NCBI GenBank assembly: GCA_002780065.1
Contig: PEWQ01000100.1
Coordinates: 1-23,227, forward strand
Direction: 5' to 3'
Length of the DNA: 23,227 nucleotides
Source of the DNA: Candidatus Hydrogenedentes bacterium CG07_land_8_20_14_0_80_42_17
GTDB lineage: Bacteria > UBA8481
A program made the translations under genes and the position numbers. The stretch's first letter is position 1, and each line of letters opens with the position of its first letter. The notes under the pieces are model-generated. The model had not been told where the DNA came from. It did not search any database and saw only the letters and a list, made by a program, of their open reading frames with translations. Below, in pieces: positions 8,317 to 14,244 of this stretch.

Positions 8317-8708
8317 AGTTGGTGATTCAAAATATTTCAGGTCAAAGATTGCCGGGAAAAACATCTGCAATTTTGAATAAGATTTTTAATAAGTTTTTTT
8401 CAAAAAAATTGAAGGAAATCACTGTAAGGTTCGTTTCGGACAGACAAATGATTGAGTTAAACGGACAATTCAAAAATAAAAAATATTCAACAGACGTGCT
8501 TGCGTTTGATAGCGGAGATATAGCCGTATGCATTGACGCGGCCAAAAGGCAGTGCAGAGAGCTGAAACATTCGTTGCGGCGGGAACTGCTTCATCTTGCC
8601 GTTCACGGACTGCTGCATATTGAAGGAATGAGTGATGATACTGAAAAAAAGAGAGAGCTCATGAACATAAAAACCGAAAAGTTGCTGGATGCAAGTGCCT
8701 CCAGATGA
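8313..8708 (+). CDS. ybeY: endoribonuclease YbeY (rRNA maturation factor)
   Basis: YbeY is a metal-dependent RNase needed for 16S rRNA 3'-end maturation and for 70S ribosome quality control, where in E. coli it acts with RNase R. The 131-residue protein has the conserved STDVLAFD motif (59-66) and the metal-site region HLAVHGLLHIEGMSDD (94-109). His98 and His102 match two of the three usual metal ligands. The third position, normally His in the HxxxHxxGxDH pattern, is Asp108. A similar Asp-containing variant is known, as I recall, in Bacteroidetes YbeY, so activity is not excluded. The protein is rather short for the family. The start overlaps the pgpH stop by ATGA. Confidence 0.9.
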   Translation: MKLVIQNISGQRLPGKTSAILNKIFNKFFSKKLKEITVRFVSDRQMIELNGQFKNKKYSTDVLAFDSGDIAVCIDAAKRQCRELKHSLRRELLHLAVHGLLHIEGMSDDTEKKRELMNIKTEKLLDASASR

Positions 8709-8849
8709 GAAAAAATATCATTTTGTTGAAAGCACTCTTGTGGAACGTGGTAAAATAATTGAAAAATGAAAATTGGAAAAATAAAATTTTCAATTTGCAC
8801 TTTCCAATTTGCAATTTCAAATATAATTGCATTGCAATTGGGGGCGTCA

Positions 8850-8897
8850 TGGAGGCACAGGCGCATCGCTCTGGAGGCACAGGCGCCTCGCCTGTGC
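8850..8897. repeat. two 22-base tandem units ending in a strong hairpin
   Basis: TGGAGGCACAGGCGC occurs at 8850-8864 and again at 8872-8886, a spacing of 22 bases. The second unit continues into a perfect 9-base-arm hairpin: GCACAGGCG (8877-8885), loop CCT, CGCCTGTGC (8889-8897). This looks like an interspersed REP-like element rather than a terminator, since no T-run follows on either strand. Confidence 0.7.
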
Positions 8898-8916
8898 TTG
8901 CTACGCATGCTTATCA

Positions 8917-8957
8917 GGCACGTGCGGGGGCGTCCATTGACGCGTAGCGCACGTGCC
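8917..8957. repeat. nested inverted repeat in the GC-rich spacer
   Basis: GGCACGTGCG (8917-8926) pairs perfectly with CGCACGTGCC (8948-8957). Inside it GCGTC (8930-8934) pairs with GACGC (8939-8943) around a 4-base loop. The result is a two-level hairpin. CATGCTTAT to its left (8907-8915) recurs at 8975-8983, next to a degenerate copy of the GTGCCTCC arm. Confidence 0.7.
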
Positions 8958-9018
8958 TCCATACTTGCAAGCAACATGCTTATTCCGCATGTGCCTACAT
9001 ACTTGGAGCTCAAGATAA

Positions 9019-10002
9019 ATGTTTGAGACAATAGTATTCATAATTCTCATTGCCATACTTTATGCACTTTCAGCTTTCTTCTCAGGCAGTGAAGCGGCGT
9101 TTTTTGCATTGAAGACTCATGAACTTGAGTCTATGGGTTCGTATGGTAAAAGAGCTCGCCAACTCTTGAATCGTCCTCGCAGACTGCTTATTGTAATTCT
9201 TTTTGCAAATCTTCTTGTGAATACATTTTCTGCATCGCTTCTGGAATCTGTTTTTGAAAAGACGCTCGGAACCACCGCAATACTGCCCGCAATAGCTATT
9301 GCGACGATTTTGGTTTTGCTATTTGGAGAAGCGCTTCCAAAGACGTTTTGCTTTCGACATAAAATAGGATTTGTTTTTGCCGCGCTTCCTTTTATTGAAT
9401 TACTTGAGTTTCTTCTCAAACCTGTAGTCACCGTTGTTTTTCCGGCTACTCGATGGATGACAAAAATATTCGAAGGCGGGAGATCAGAAGGCGTTACTGA
9501 AGACGATATTCGCCATATTGTTTCTAAAAGTGAAGATGAAGGAATTCTCGATGCTCCTCTCGAACGGTGGATTCACTCGATATTTGCGCTCGATAAAAAG
9601 CGCGCTGTTGATGTCATGGTGCCGAAGGAAAAACTCATTGCGCTTCCGCGAAATGCTTCTGTCGAAGATGCATTAGAGATTATACGAACGAAAAAATTCT
9701 CGAGAATACCTCTTTATGCCGGCACGCTAGATCACATCGTAGGAATTCTTTACGCAAAGGATATTCTGATGGCTGTTGCCAATGGTGAGGAAGCTAAGCC
9801 AGCAAGAATTGCTAGAGAACCTATTTTTGTTCCGAGGTGGAAACGCTGTGATATTTTATTGAATGATCTGCGCGCTAGAAAAACTCACATGGCAGTGGTT
9901 GTCGATGAGTTTGGAAACACTTTAGGCATTATTGCTTTGGACAGCATACTTGCGGAAATAGTCGGAACTTTGAGGGACATACGAAGGGAAGAAAAAAGAT
10001 GA
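9019..10002 (+). CDS. DUF21/CBS-pair membrane protein, short CNNM/hemolysin-type
   Basis: The family (CNNM, CorB/CorC-related, often called hemolysin-like) is linked to magnesium and other divalent cation transport. This 327-residue protein has a signature SAFFSGSEAAFFAL near residues 17-30 in the first membrane helix of a DUF21 domain. Further membrane segments run to about 150, with the LLFGEALPKTF motif near 100-110. A CBS pair follows (about 195-315), including KKFSRIPLY and THMAVVVDEFGN. It stops right after the second CBS motif and lacks the C-terminal CorC_HlyC domain present in its downstream paralogue. GGAG ten bases upstream supports the ATG. It overlaps the next gene by ATGA, so the two are probably made together and may form a heteromer. 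The ion is unknown. Confidence 0.88.
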   Translation: MFETIVFIILIAILYALSAFFSGSEAAFFALKTHELESMGSYGKRARQLLNRPRRLLIVILFANLLVNTFSASLLESVFEKTLGTTAILPAIAIATILVLLFGEALPKTFCFRHKIGFVFAALPFIELLEFLLKPVVTVVFPATRWMTKIFEGGRSEGVTEDDIRHIVSKSEDEGILDAPLERWIHSIFALDKKRAVDVMVPKEKLIALPRNASVEDALEIIRTKKFSRIPLYAGTLDHIVGILYAKDILMAVANGEEAKPARIAREPIFVPRWKRCDILLNDLRARKTHMAVVVDEFGNTLGIIALDSILAEIVGTLRDIRREEKR

Positions 10003-11252
10003 CGGCGCTTTTGGGATTAATTTTTATTTTCTCGATGATTGCCGCGGCTGGATTTTTTGCCGGAACTGAAACCGGCCTGCTCTCCGTCTCAAAACACAAG
10101 ATACGAAGTATTGCCGCCCGAGGCAATAAAAATGCAATTTTGATTCAGAATCTTCTCGAAAAACCGACTCTGTTCATTGGCACCGCACTCGTTGGAATTA
10201 ATCTTGCGCATGTGACTCTCTCTGTGGTCTCGACGTGGTATTTTAATTCAGTTTTCGAAAATCCTAAAATAAGTTCGATCGTTACAGTAGTAGTCATTAC
10301 TCCTTTGCTTCTCTTCTTCGGCGAAATTCTGCCAAAAGCGATCTTTAGATTGAGACCTCACGAATATACTTTGAAGAGCGCAAAAGTTTTCAATCTGTCT
10401 GCTAAAATATTTATGCTGGCGACATCTGCGCTAACGTTTATTGTTGAACTCATTATGCCTCTGTCTTCTATAGAAGAACCGGACAGAGTATCGAGACGTG
10501 AAGAGATTCTTTCAATGGTAAGAGAGGGAGAAAAGAGCGGCAGTGTTGAGGGCGATGAGAAGGAGATGATCGAATCGGTATTTGAACTATCGGAGAAGAC
10601 ACTGCGCGAGGTTATGGTTCCGCGAGTTTCAATGTCTGCTATATCTTTGGATATGTCTTTTAAAGAAGTATTGCAGAAAGTGGCCGCAGAGGGCTATACG
10701 CGCTATCCGGTAATAGATGCGAATATAGAAAATATCTCGGGAATTCTGCACGTTGCGGATCTTTTGGGACGTAATACAATTGAAATATCGGCATTGTCAA
10801 AACCTCTATTCCTTTCAGAATTTACGCGCGTTGACGATGCCTTGGAAGAGCTTCGGTCAAAAGGCGTTCACATGGCGATAGTTGTCGATGAGTATGGAGT
10901 TACTGCCGGGCTTGTGACAATCGAAGATCTCTTGGAAGAGATGGTAGGAGAGATCGACGATGAACATGATGAGGCACCGGTGCGATACCGCAAGATTGAA
11001 GAGAACAGGTGGATTGTAGATGCGCTCATAGATGTGGGTGAACTTATGTCCGCGCTTGGAATATCGTTCGACGAGGAGCAGTTCGAGGCTGAGACTGTCG
11101 GAGGTATAATTCTCGAAAAAGCCGGGCGCATCTTGAAATCGGGTGAATTTATCGATATCGGTCAGATTAGATTCAAAGTTATCTCAGCGGATGAACGAAG
11201 AATTATTCGTGTAGAGATTGAAAAAAGGAAAATGGAATTTGAAAAAAAATGA
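9999..11252 (+). CDS. DUF21/CBS/CorC_HlyC membrane protein (CNNM/hemolysin-type)
   Basis: This is the full-length paralogue of the preceding gene, 417 residues. The DUF21 membrane domain carries AGFFAGTETGLLSVSK near 11-26 and LFFGEILPKAIF near 104-115. The CBS pair is marked by REVMVPRVSM, GYTRYPVID and VHMAIVVDEYGVTAGLVTIEDLLEEMVGEI. The CorC_HlyC domain at about 330-412 includes WIVDALIDVGEL and ETVGGIILEKAGRI. Such proteins sit in the inner membrane and are implicated in divalent cation efflux or transport. AAGGG lies ten bases upstream of the ATG, which overlaps the previous stop. Tandem short and long copies are seen in several bacterial groups. RNase R starts within its last codons. 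Confidence 0.92.
   Translation: MTALLGLIFIFSMIAAAGFFAGTETGLLSVSKHKIRSIAARGNKNAILIQNLLEKPTLFIGTALVGINLAHVTLSVVSTWYFNSVFENPKISSIVTVVVITPLLLFFGEILPKAIFRLRPHEYTLKSAKVFNLSAKIFMLATSALTFIVELIMPLSSIEEPDRVSRREEILSMVREGEKSGSVEGDEKEMIESVFELSEKTLREVMVPRVSMSAISLDMSFKEVLQKVAAEGYTRYPVIDANIENISGILHVADLLGRNTIEISALSKPLFLSEFTRVDDALEELRSKGVHMAIVVDEYGVTAGLVTIEDLLEEMVGEIDDEHDEAPVRYRKIEENRWIVDALIDVGELMSALGISFDEEQFEAETVGGIILEKAGRILKSGEFIDIGQIRFKVISADERRIIRVEIEKRKMEFEKK
11225..11241 (+). promoter_or_regulatory. ribosome binding site deciding a TTG start for rnr
   Basis: AAGGAA at 11225-11230 is 8 bases before TTG at 11239-11241, inside the end of the preceding gene. An earlier in-frame TTG at 11218 has no good site. 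A later ATG at 11278 would cut off the first strand of the cold-shock domain (VRGKF). Confidence 0.5.
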
Positions 11253-13176
11253 TAAAAATTTAGTTCGGGGAAAATTTATGCTGAAGGGCAATATTGGTTT
11301 TGTTGCTCCGCTTGATGAAACTGTAGAAGATGTTTTTATTCCGCAGGAAGGAATTAACGAGGCAATGAACGGAGACATTGTGGATGTGTATGTCTCAAGA
11401 AGAAATGGAAGAACGTATGGAACTGTCGAGAAGATCTCGGAAAGACGGCACAGCGAGGTCACAGGCCTCATAGATCTACGCCGCAGAGAATATGTTCTTG
11501 TCACCAAACAAGCAACTTATCCCATAAAACTTCAAATCGATAAGAAAAGATTTCGAGATGAAATTATTTCTCCGGGATTTTACGCAACTGCAGAGATACT
11601 CGAATTTCCTACAGCTTATGCCGCAGGTGTCGGCAGGCTTGTAAATATTATTGGCAAGGCCGGCGATCCTGCTGTCGAGATTGAGGCCGCGAAAGCGTCG
11701 TGGGGCATCGGAGCTGAATTCCCGAAGGATGTAATTAAAGAGGCTAAACATATTCCTGACCGTATTACGCCGGATGATTTAAACGACAGATTGGATTTGA
11801 GAAACCTTAAAATTTTTACGATAGATCCGACTGATGCTCGTGATTTTGACGACGCGCTTTCTATAAGAACTGTGAATCAAAAAGGCGCGGTTGTTTATGA
11901 AATTGGAGTTCATATTTCGGATGTGTCGCATTATGTCAAAGCAGGATCGATTTTGGATCGCGAGGCATATAAGCGCGGAACTTCGGTTTATCTGCCGGGA
12001 AAAGTAATTCCAATGCTTCCTGAAAAACTTTCTAACGGAGTATGCTCTCTTGTCGAGGGTGCGGATAGGCTTGCTATTTCGGTTCTGATAGAACTCGATA
12101 GAAATTTTGTGCCTGTGCGGCATAAGTTTGCTCGAACTGTGATTCTGTCGCGCCGGAGGTTCACCTACGAAGAAGCGGACGAGATTCTTTCGAGCGGTTC
12201 GGGCGACTTCGCCGAAGAATTAGGGCTCTTCAAAAAAATTGCGGAGAAAAGATTTGCAGAGCGTTTGGCTCGCGGCGCGGTTGATTTGGAATTGCCTGAA
12301 GACAAACCGATACTCGATCTCGAAGGACGAGTTATCGACATGCACCAGATAGAAAGAACATGGTCGCATCGTTTGGTCGAAGAGATGATGCTTCTTGCAA
12401 ATGAGCTGACTGCTCGCGCAATGAAAGAGCGCGGGATATTTCGAGTGCATGAAGATCCTGCTCCGGAAAAAATTGTTGAATTTCGAAGACTATCTTCTTT
12501 TTTGGGAGGCCCTTCAAAAGGCTCGGTTCAAACTATTATCGAGTTTTTTAGAGGAAAACCGTATCAGCGTCTGATTGAATTTTCAGCGTTGAGAAGCATG
12601 CAGGAAGCTAGATACTCGGCAAATAATCTGGGGCATTACGGACTCGCACTTTCTGCTTACACTCATTTTACCTCTCCGATAAGGCGCTATCCTGATTTGA
12701 TTGTGCACAGGATTTTAATGGGTGAAAGAGTAGGTTCATTAAACGAGGTCGCACGACATTCCAGCATGAAAGAGCGCGAAGCAATGGAAGCAGAGCGTGA
12801 AGCTCTGCAGATAAGATATCTTGAATACGCGGCGAAAAAATTAGGTGAAACCGCAAAAGGATTTGTTGACTACATTGCTAAAGACGGACTTTATATTCAA
12901 CTGGAATCAGGACCGCGCGGTTTTCTGCCTTCAAATGAGTTGGGAACCGAAAAGTTTTTTTATGATAAGAGATCCGCCGCACTGGTTGGAGCAAGAAGCG
13001 GAAGAACTATTAGGATCGGAATGGAACTCGAAACGATAATTTCTTCTGTGGATATTTCTTCGAGAAGACTTTACCTTTCGCCTGTAGAAAAGAGTGTGAA
13101 TAAAATTCAAGGAATAATGAAACGGAGAAATAAAAATGAATTTCGAAAAATACACCACAGGAGAAGACGCAGGTGA
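11239..13176 (+). CDS. rnr: ribonuclease R
   Basis: RNase R is a processive 3'-5' exoribonuclease that degrades structured RNA, defective rRNA, and mRNA freed by trans-translation. From the TTG start the protein is 645 residues. It has an N-terminal cold-shock domain (GNIGFVAP, then FIPQEG), a second cold-shock-like domain, a catalytic RNB domain beginning with the acidic active-site cluster IDPTDARDFDDAL (about residues 195-207), and a C-terminal S1 domain (GFVDYIAKDGLYIQL). The end is basic (MKRRNKNEF...HHRRRRR). It lacks the N-terminal helix-turn-helix extension of E. coli RNase R, so it is shorter than that form. An RNase II identity is less likely given the smpB neighbour and the basic tail. 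It overlaps the preceding gene by 14 bases and smpB by GTGA. Confidence 0.92.
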   Translation: MKKNDKNLVRGKFMLKGNIGFVAPLDETVEDVFIPQEGINEAMNGDIVDVYVSRRNGRTYGTVEKISERRHSEVTGLIDLRRREYVLVTKQATYPIKLQIDKKRFRDEIISPGFYATAEILEFPTAYAAGVGRLVNIIGKAGDPAVEIEAAKASWGIGAEFPKDVIKEAKHIPDRITPDDLNDRLDLRNLKIFTIDPTDARDFDDALSIRTVNQKGAVVYEIGVHISDVSHYVKAGSILDREAYKRGTSVYLPGKVIPMLPEKLSNGVCSLVEGADRLAISVLIELDRNFVPVRHKFARTVILSRRRFTYEEADEILSSGSGDFAEELGLFKKIAEKRFAERLARGAVDLELPEDKPILDLEGRVIDMHQIERTWSHRLVEEMMLLANELTARAMKERGIFRVHEDPAPEKIVEFRRLSSFLGGPSKGSVQTIIEFFRGKPYQRLIEFSALRSMQEARYSANNLGHYGLALSAYTHFTSPIRRYPDLIVHRILMGERVGSLNEVARHSSMKEREAMEAEREALQIRYLEYAAKKLGETAKGFVDYIAKDGLYIQLESGPRGFLPSNELGTEKFFYDKRSAALVGARSGRTIRIGMELETIISSVDISSRRLYLSPVEKSVNKIQGIMKRRNKNEFRKIHHRRRRR

Positions 13177-13619
13177 CCTTCATTGCTGAGAACAGGATCG
13201 CCAGACAGCGGTATTTTATTTTAGAGTCGGTGACGGCTGGAATATCGCTTACCGGCACTGAAGTTAAGGCATGCAAAGAGGGGAGAGTTCAGATGCGCGA
13301 TTCGTTCGCAAGAATAATGAACGAAGAGGCATTTCTTTTGAATTGCCACATCTCAGCATATTCTCACGGCAACATAATGAACCATGATCCTGTGAGAACG
13401 AGAAAACTTTTATTGAAGAAATCGGAAATTAGAAGATTGAGCGCCCAAGTCATGCAAAAAGGAATGACTCTTGTTCCGCTAAAGTTTTTTCTTAAGAAGC
13501 GGCTTGTGAAGGTGGAGATAGGACTTTGCAAAGGAAAAGAACTCGCTGATAAAAGAGAGACTATCAAACGTCGCGAGGCTGATCGAGAGATGGCAAGAGC
13601 TTTGCGAGGAAAGATGTAA
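13173..13619 (+). CDS. smpB: SsrA-binding protein SmpB
   Basis: SmpB binds tmRNA and brings it to stalled ribosomes for trans-translation. The 148-residue protein has the expected features: ENRIARQRYFI at the N-terminus, the core ISLTGTEVKACKEGRVQMRDSFARI, the NHDPVRTRKLLL motif near 69-80, and the C-terminal tail GLCKGKELADKRETIKRREADREM that inserts into the mRNA channel. The GTG start overlaps the rnr stop as GTGA and is backed by GGAG at 13160-13163. Coupling to rnr makes functional sense, since RNase R associates with SmpB-tmRNA. No tmRNA gene was found in this window. A hairpin at 13663-13677 followed by four T residues may end the operon. Confidence 0.97.
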   Translation: MTFIAENRIARQRYFILESVTAGISLTGTEVKACKEGRVQMRDSFARIMNEEAFLLNCHISAYSHGNIMNHDPVRTRKLLLKKSEIRRLSAQVMQKGMTLVPLKFFLKKRLVKVEIGLCKGKELADKRETIKRREADREMARALRGKM

Positions 13620-13647
13620 TTACGCTAGAATGGTAATCGACCGGCAA

Positions 13648-13668
13648 TCGTACGGTAGCCGCAGGCTT
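13648..13668 (+). repeat. 21-base direct repeat, left copy (before hicBA)
   Basis: T followed by CGTACGGTAGCCGCAGGCTT at 13648-13668 is repeated exactly at 14214-14234 in the same orientation. The two copies bracket the hicBA pair. The copy merges into a hairpin, so it also has REP-like character. Confidence 0.85.
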
Positions 13669-13681
13669 CAGTGAAGCTTTT
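13663..13681 (+). terminator. candidate terminator after smpB, formed by the repeat
   Basis: AGGCTTC (13663-13669) pairs with GAAGCTT (13673-13679, one G-T pair) around a 3-base loop, followed by a short T stretch. This could end the pgpH-to-smpB transcription unit. The T-run is short, so termination would be weak at best. Confidence 0.35.
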
Positions 13682-13695
13682 CCTGAAAAATAAGT

Positions 13696-13724
13696 TTGAC
13701 ATGATAAGATCATTGTCATAAACG
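13696..13724 (+). promoter_or_regulatory. candidate hicBA promoter with an overlapping dyad operator
   Basis: A perfect -35 TTGACA (13696-13701) lies 17 bases before TAAACG (13719-13724), a weak -10. An almost perfect dyad, TGACATGAT-AAG-ATCATTGTCA (13697-13718), covers the -35 and spacer and would suit a repressor. ATAAACG is repeated in tandem at 13718-13724 and 13726-13732. Autorepression is common for toxin-antitoxin pairs, but this short HicB shows no separate DNA-binding domain, so the regulator is uncertain. Confidence 0.4.
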
Positions 13725-13783
13725 TATAAACGATGAAAAATACTGAATGTGAATCTTCGGCTAGATAATAATAAGGAGATGGT

Positions 13784-14002
13784 ATGAAAGCAGAATTTAC
13801 CGCAATTATTGAAATTGCTCCTGAGGGTGGTTATTGGGCTATCTGTCCCGAGGTCACTGGAGCCAACGGACAAGGCGAAACGATAGAGGAAGCCAAGAAT
13901 AGTTTACGGCAAGCTATAGAGCTTATTTTAGTAGATCGCAAGGCAGACATTCTTCGCGGTCTGCCGGAGGATGCAATTCAGGATAAAATACTGATTGGAT
14001 GA
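13784..14002 (+). CDS. hicB: HicB-family antitoxin (short form)
   Basis: HicB proteins bind and neutralise the HicA mRNA interferase. This 72-residue protein shows the partial RNase H-like HicB fold: FTAIIEIAPEGGYWAICPEVTG (strands 1-3), then GQGETIEEAKNSLRQAIELIL. That is the typical 'G-x-T-xEEA' helix of the family. It lacks the C-terminal helix-turn-helix or ribbon-helix-helix domain of longer HicB proteins. AAGGAG (13773-13778) five bases before the ATG is a strong ribosome binding site. The stop overlaps the hicA start as ATGA, and antitoxin comes first, the reverse of the E. coli hicAB order. The pair is flanked by identical 21-base repeats, which suggests an acquired cassette. Confidence 0.88.
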   Translation: MKAEFTAIIEIAPEGGYWAICPEVTGANGQGETIEEAKNSLRQAIELILVDRKADILRGLPEDAIQDKILIG

Positions 14003-14175
14003 AACGGCGGGATTTGGAATGCAGATTACGAATTGCCGGTTGTTATTTAAAGCGAGAAGGTAACTCTCATTCACTTTGGCTCAATCCTAAAACTGGGGTT
14101 GTGGAAGCAGTTCCACGGCATAGCGAGCTCAAAGAGCCGTTGGCGAAGAAAATTCTTAAAAATCTAAATGCATAA
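13999..14175 (+). CDS. hicA: HicA-family toxin (mRNA interferase), 58 residues
   Basis: HicA is a small double-stranded-RNA-binding-fold RNase that cuts mRNA, and in E. coli also tmRNA. Reading from the ATG that overlaps the hicB stop gives a 58-residue protein starting MKRRDLECRLRIAGC. It continues with the family motif REGNSHSLWLNP, where the His after GNS sits at the catalytic position (normally G-S-H), then VEAVPRHSELKEPLAKKILKNL, matching the conserved 'vPrHsE...a..I...L' tail. All motifs are intact, so the toxin looks functional. Length is normal for the family, which runs about 55-80 residues. The next codons after the TAA echo the C-terminus of SmpB. Confidence 0.85.
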   Translation: MKRRDLECRLRIAGCYLKREGNSHSLWLNPKTGVVEAVPRHSELKEPLAKKILKNLNA

Positions 14176-14178
14176 TGA

Positions 14179-14217
14179 GTAAAAGAACTTGCGGATAAGC
14201 GTGAAATAATATTTCGT
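14179..14217 (+). pseudogene. possible remnant of an smpB 3' end
   Basis: Translated in the hicA frame just after its stop codons, this stretch reads VKELADKREIIFR. SmpB residues 122-133 of the intact gene upstream read KELADKRETIKR. Eight consecutive residues agree, while five of those eight codons differ by synonymous changes only. That is the pattern of a diverged coding relic rather than a copy of the neighbouring DNA. It is short, so coincidence is not ruled out. Confidence 0.4.
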
Positions 14218-14241
14218 ACGGTAGCCGCAGGCTTTGGCCTG
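14214..14241 (+). repeat. 21-base direct repeat, right copy, with a hairpin
   Basis: Bases 14214-14234 match 13648-13668 exactly. Here the repeat runs into CAGGC (14228-14232), TTTG, GCCTG (14237-14241), a small palindrome different from the one at the left copy. It lies in the gap between the convergent hicA and lpd genes. No clear T-run accompanies it on either strand. Confidence 0.8.
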
Positions 14242-14244
14242 ATT

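Larger units (their letters stand above)
8709..9018. repeat. 310-base intergenic spacer of AT-rich and GC-rich palindromic repeats
   Basis: No convincing gene lies here; short open frames on both strands are by-products of palindromes. The left part (about 8758-8830) is AT-rich with a perfect 10-base inverted repeat, AAATTGGAAA (8770-8779) against TTTCCAATTT (8801-8810). The right part (8850-9000) is an abruptly GC-rich cluster of related palindromes built on GGAGGCAC, GCACAGGCG and GGCACGTGCG. The last bases carry GGAG (9005-9008), the ribosome binding site of the next gene. Confidence 0.75.

Noticed and set aside
8850-8997. CRISPR-like array
   Set aside because: Only two tight units repeat, spacing is not that of repeats with unique spacers, and the sequence is dominated by palindromes. 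No cas genes are nearby.
8603-9031. Open frames on both strands across the ybeY end and the repeat spacer
   Set aside because: Their translations are dictated by palindromic DNA and AT-rich repeats, match no family, and lack supporting start signals.
13620-13783. tmRNA (ssrA) gene beside smpB
   Set aside because: The gap is only 164 bases and contains a repeat, a promoter-like region and no tRNA-like acceptor or T-arm.
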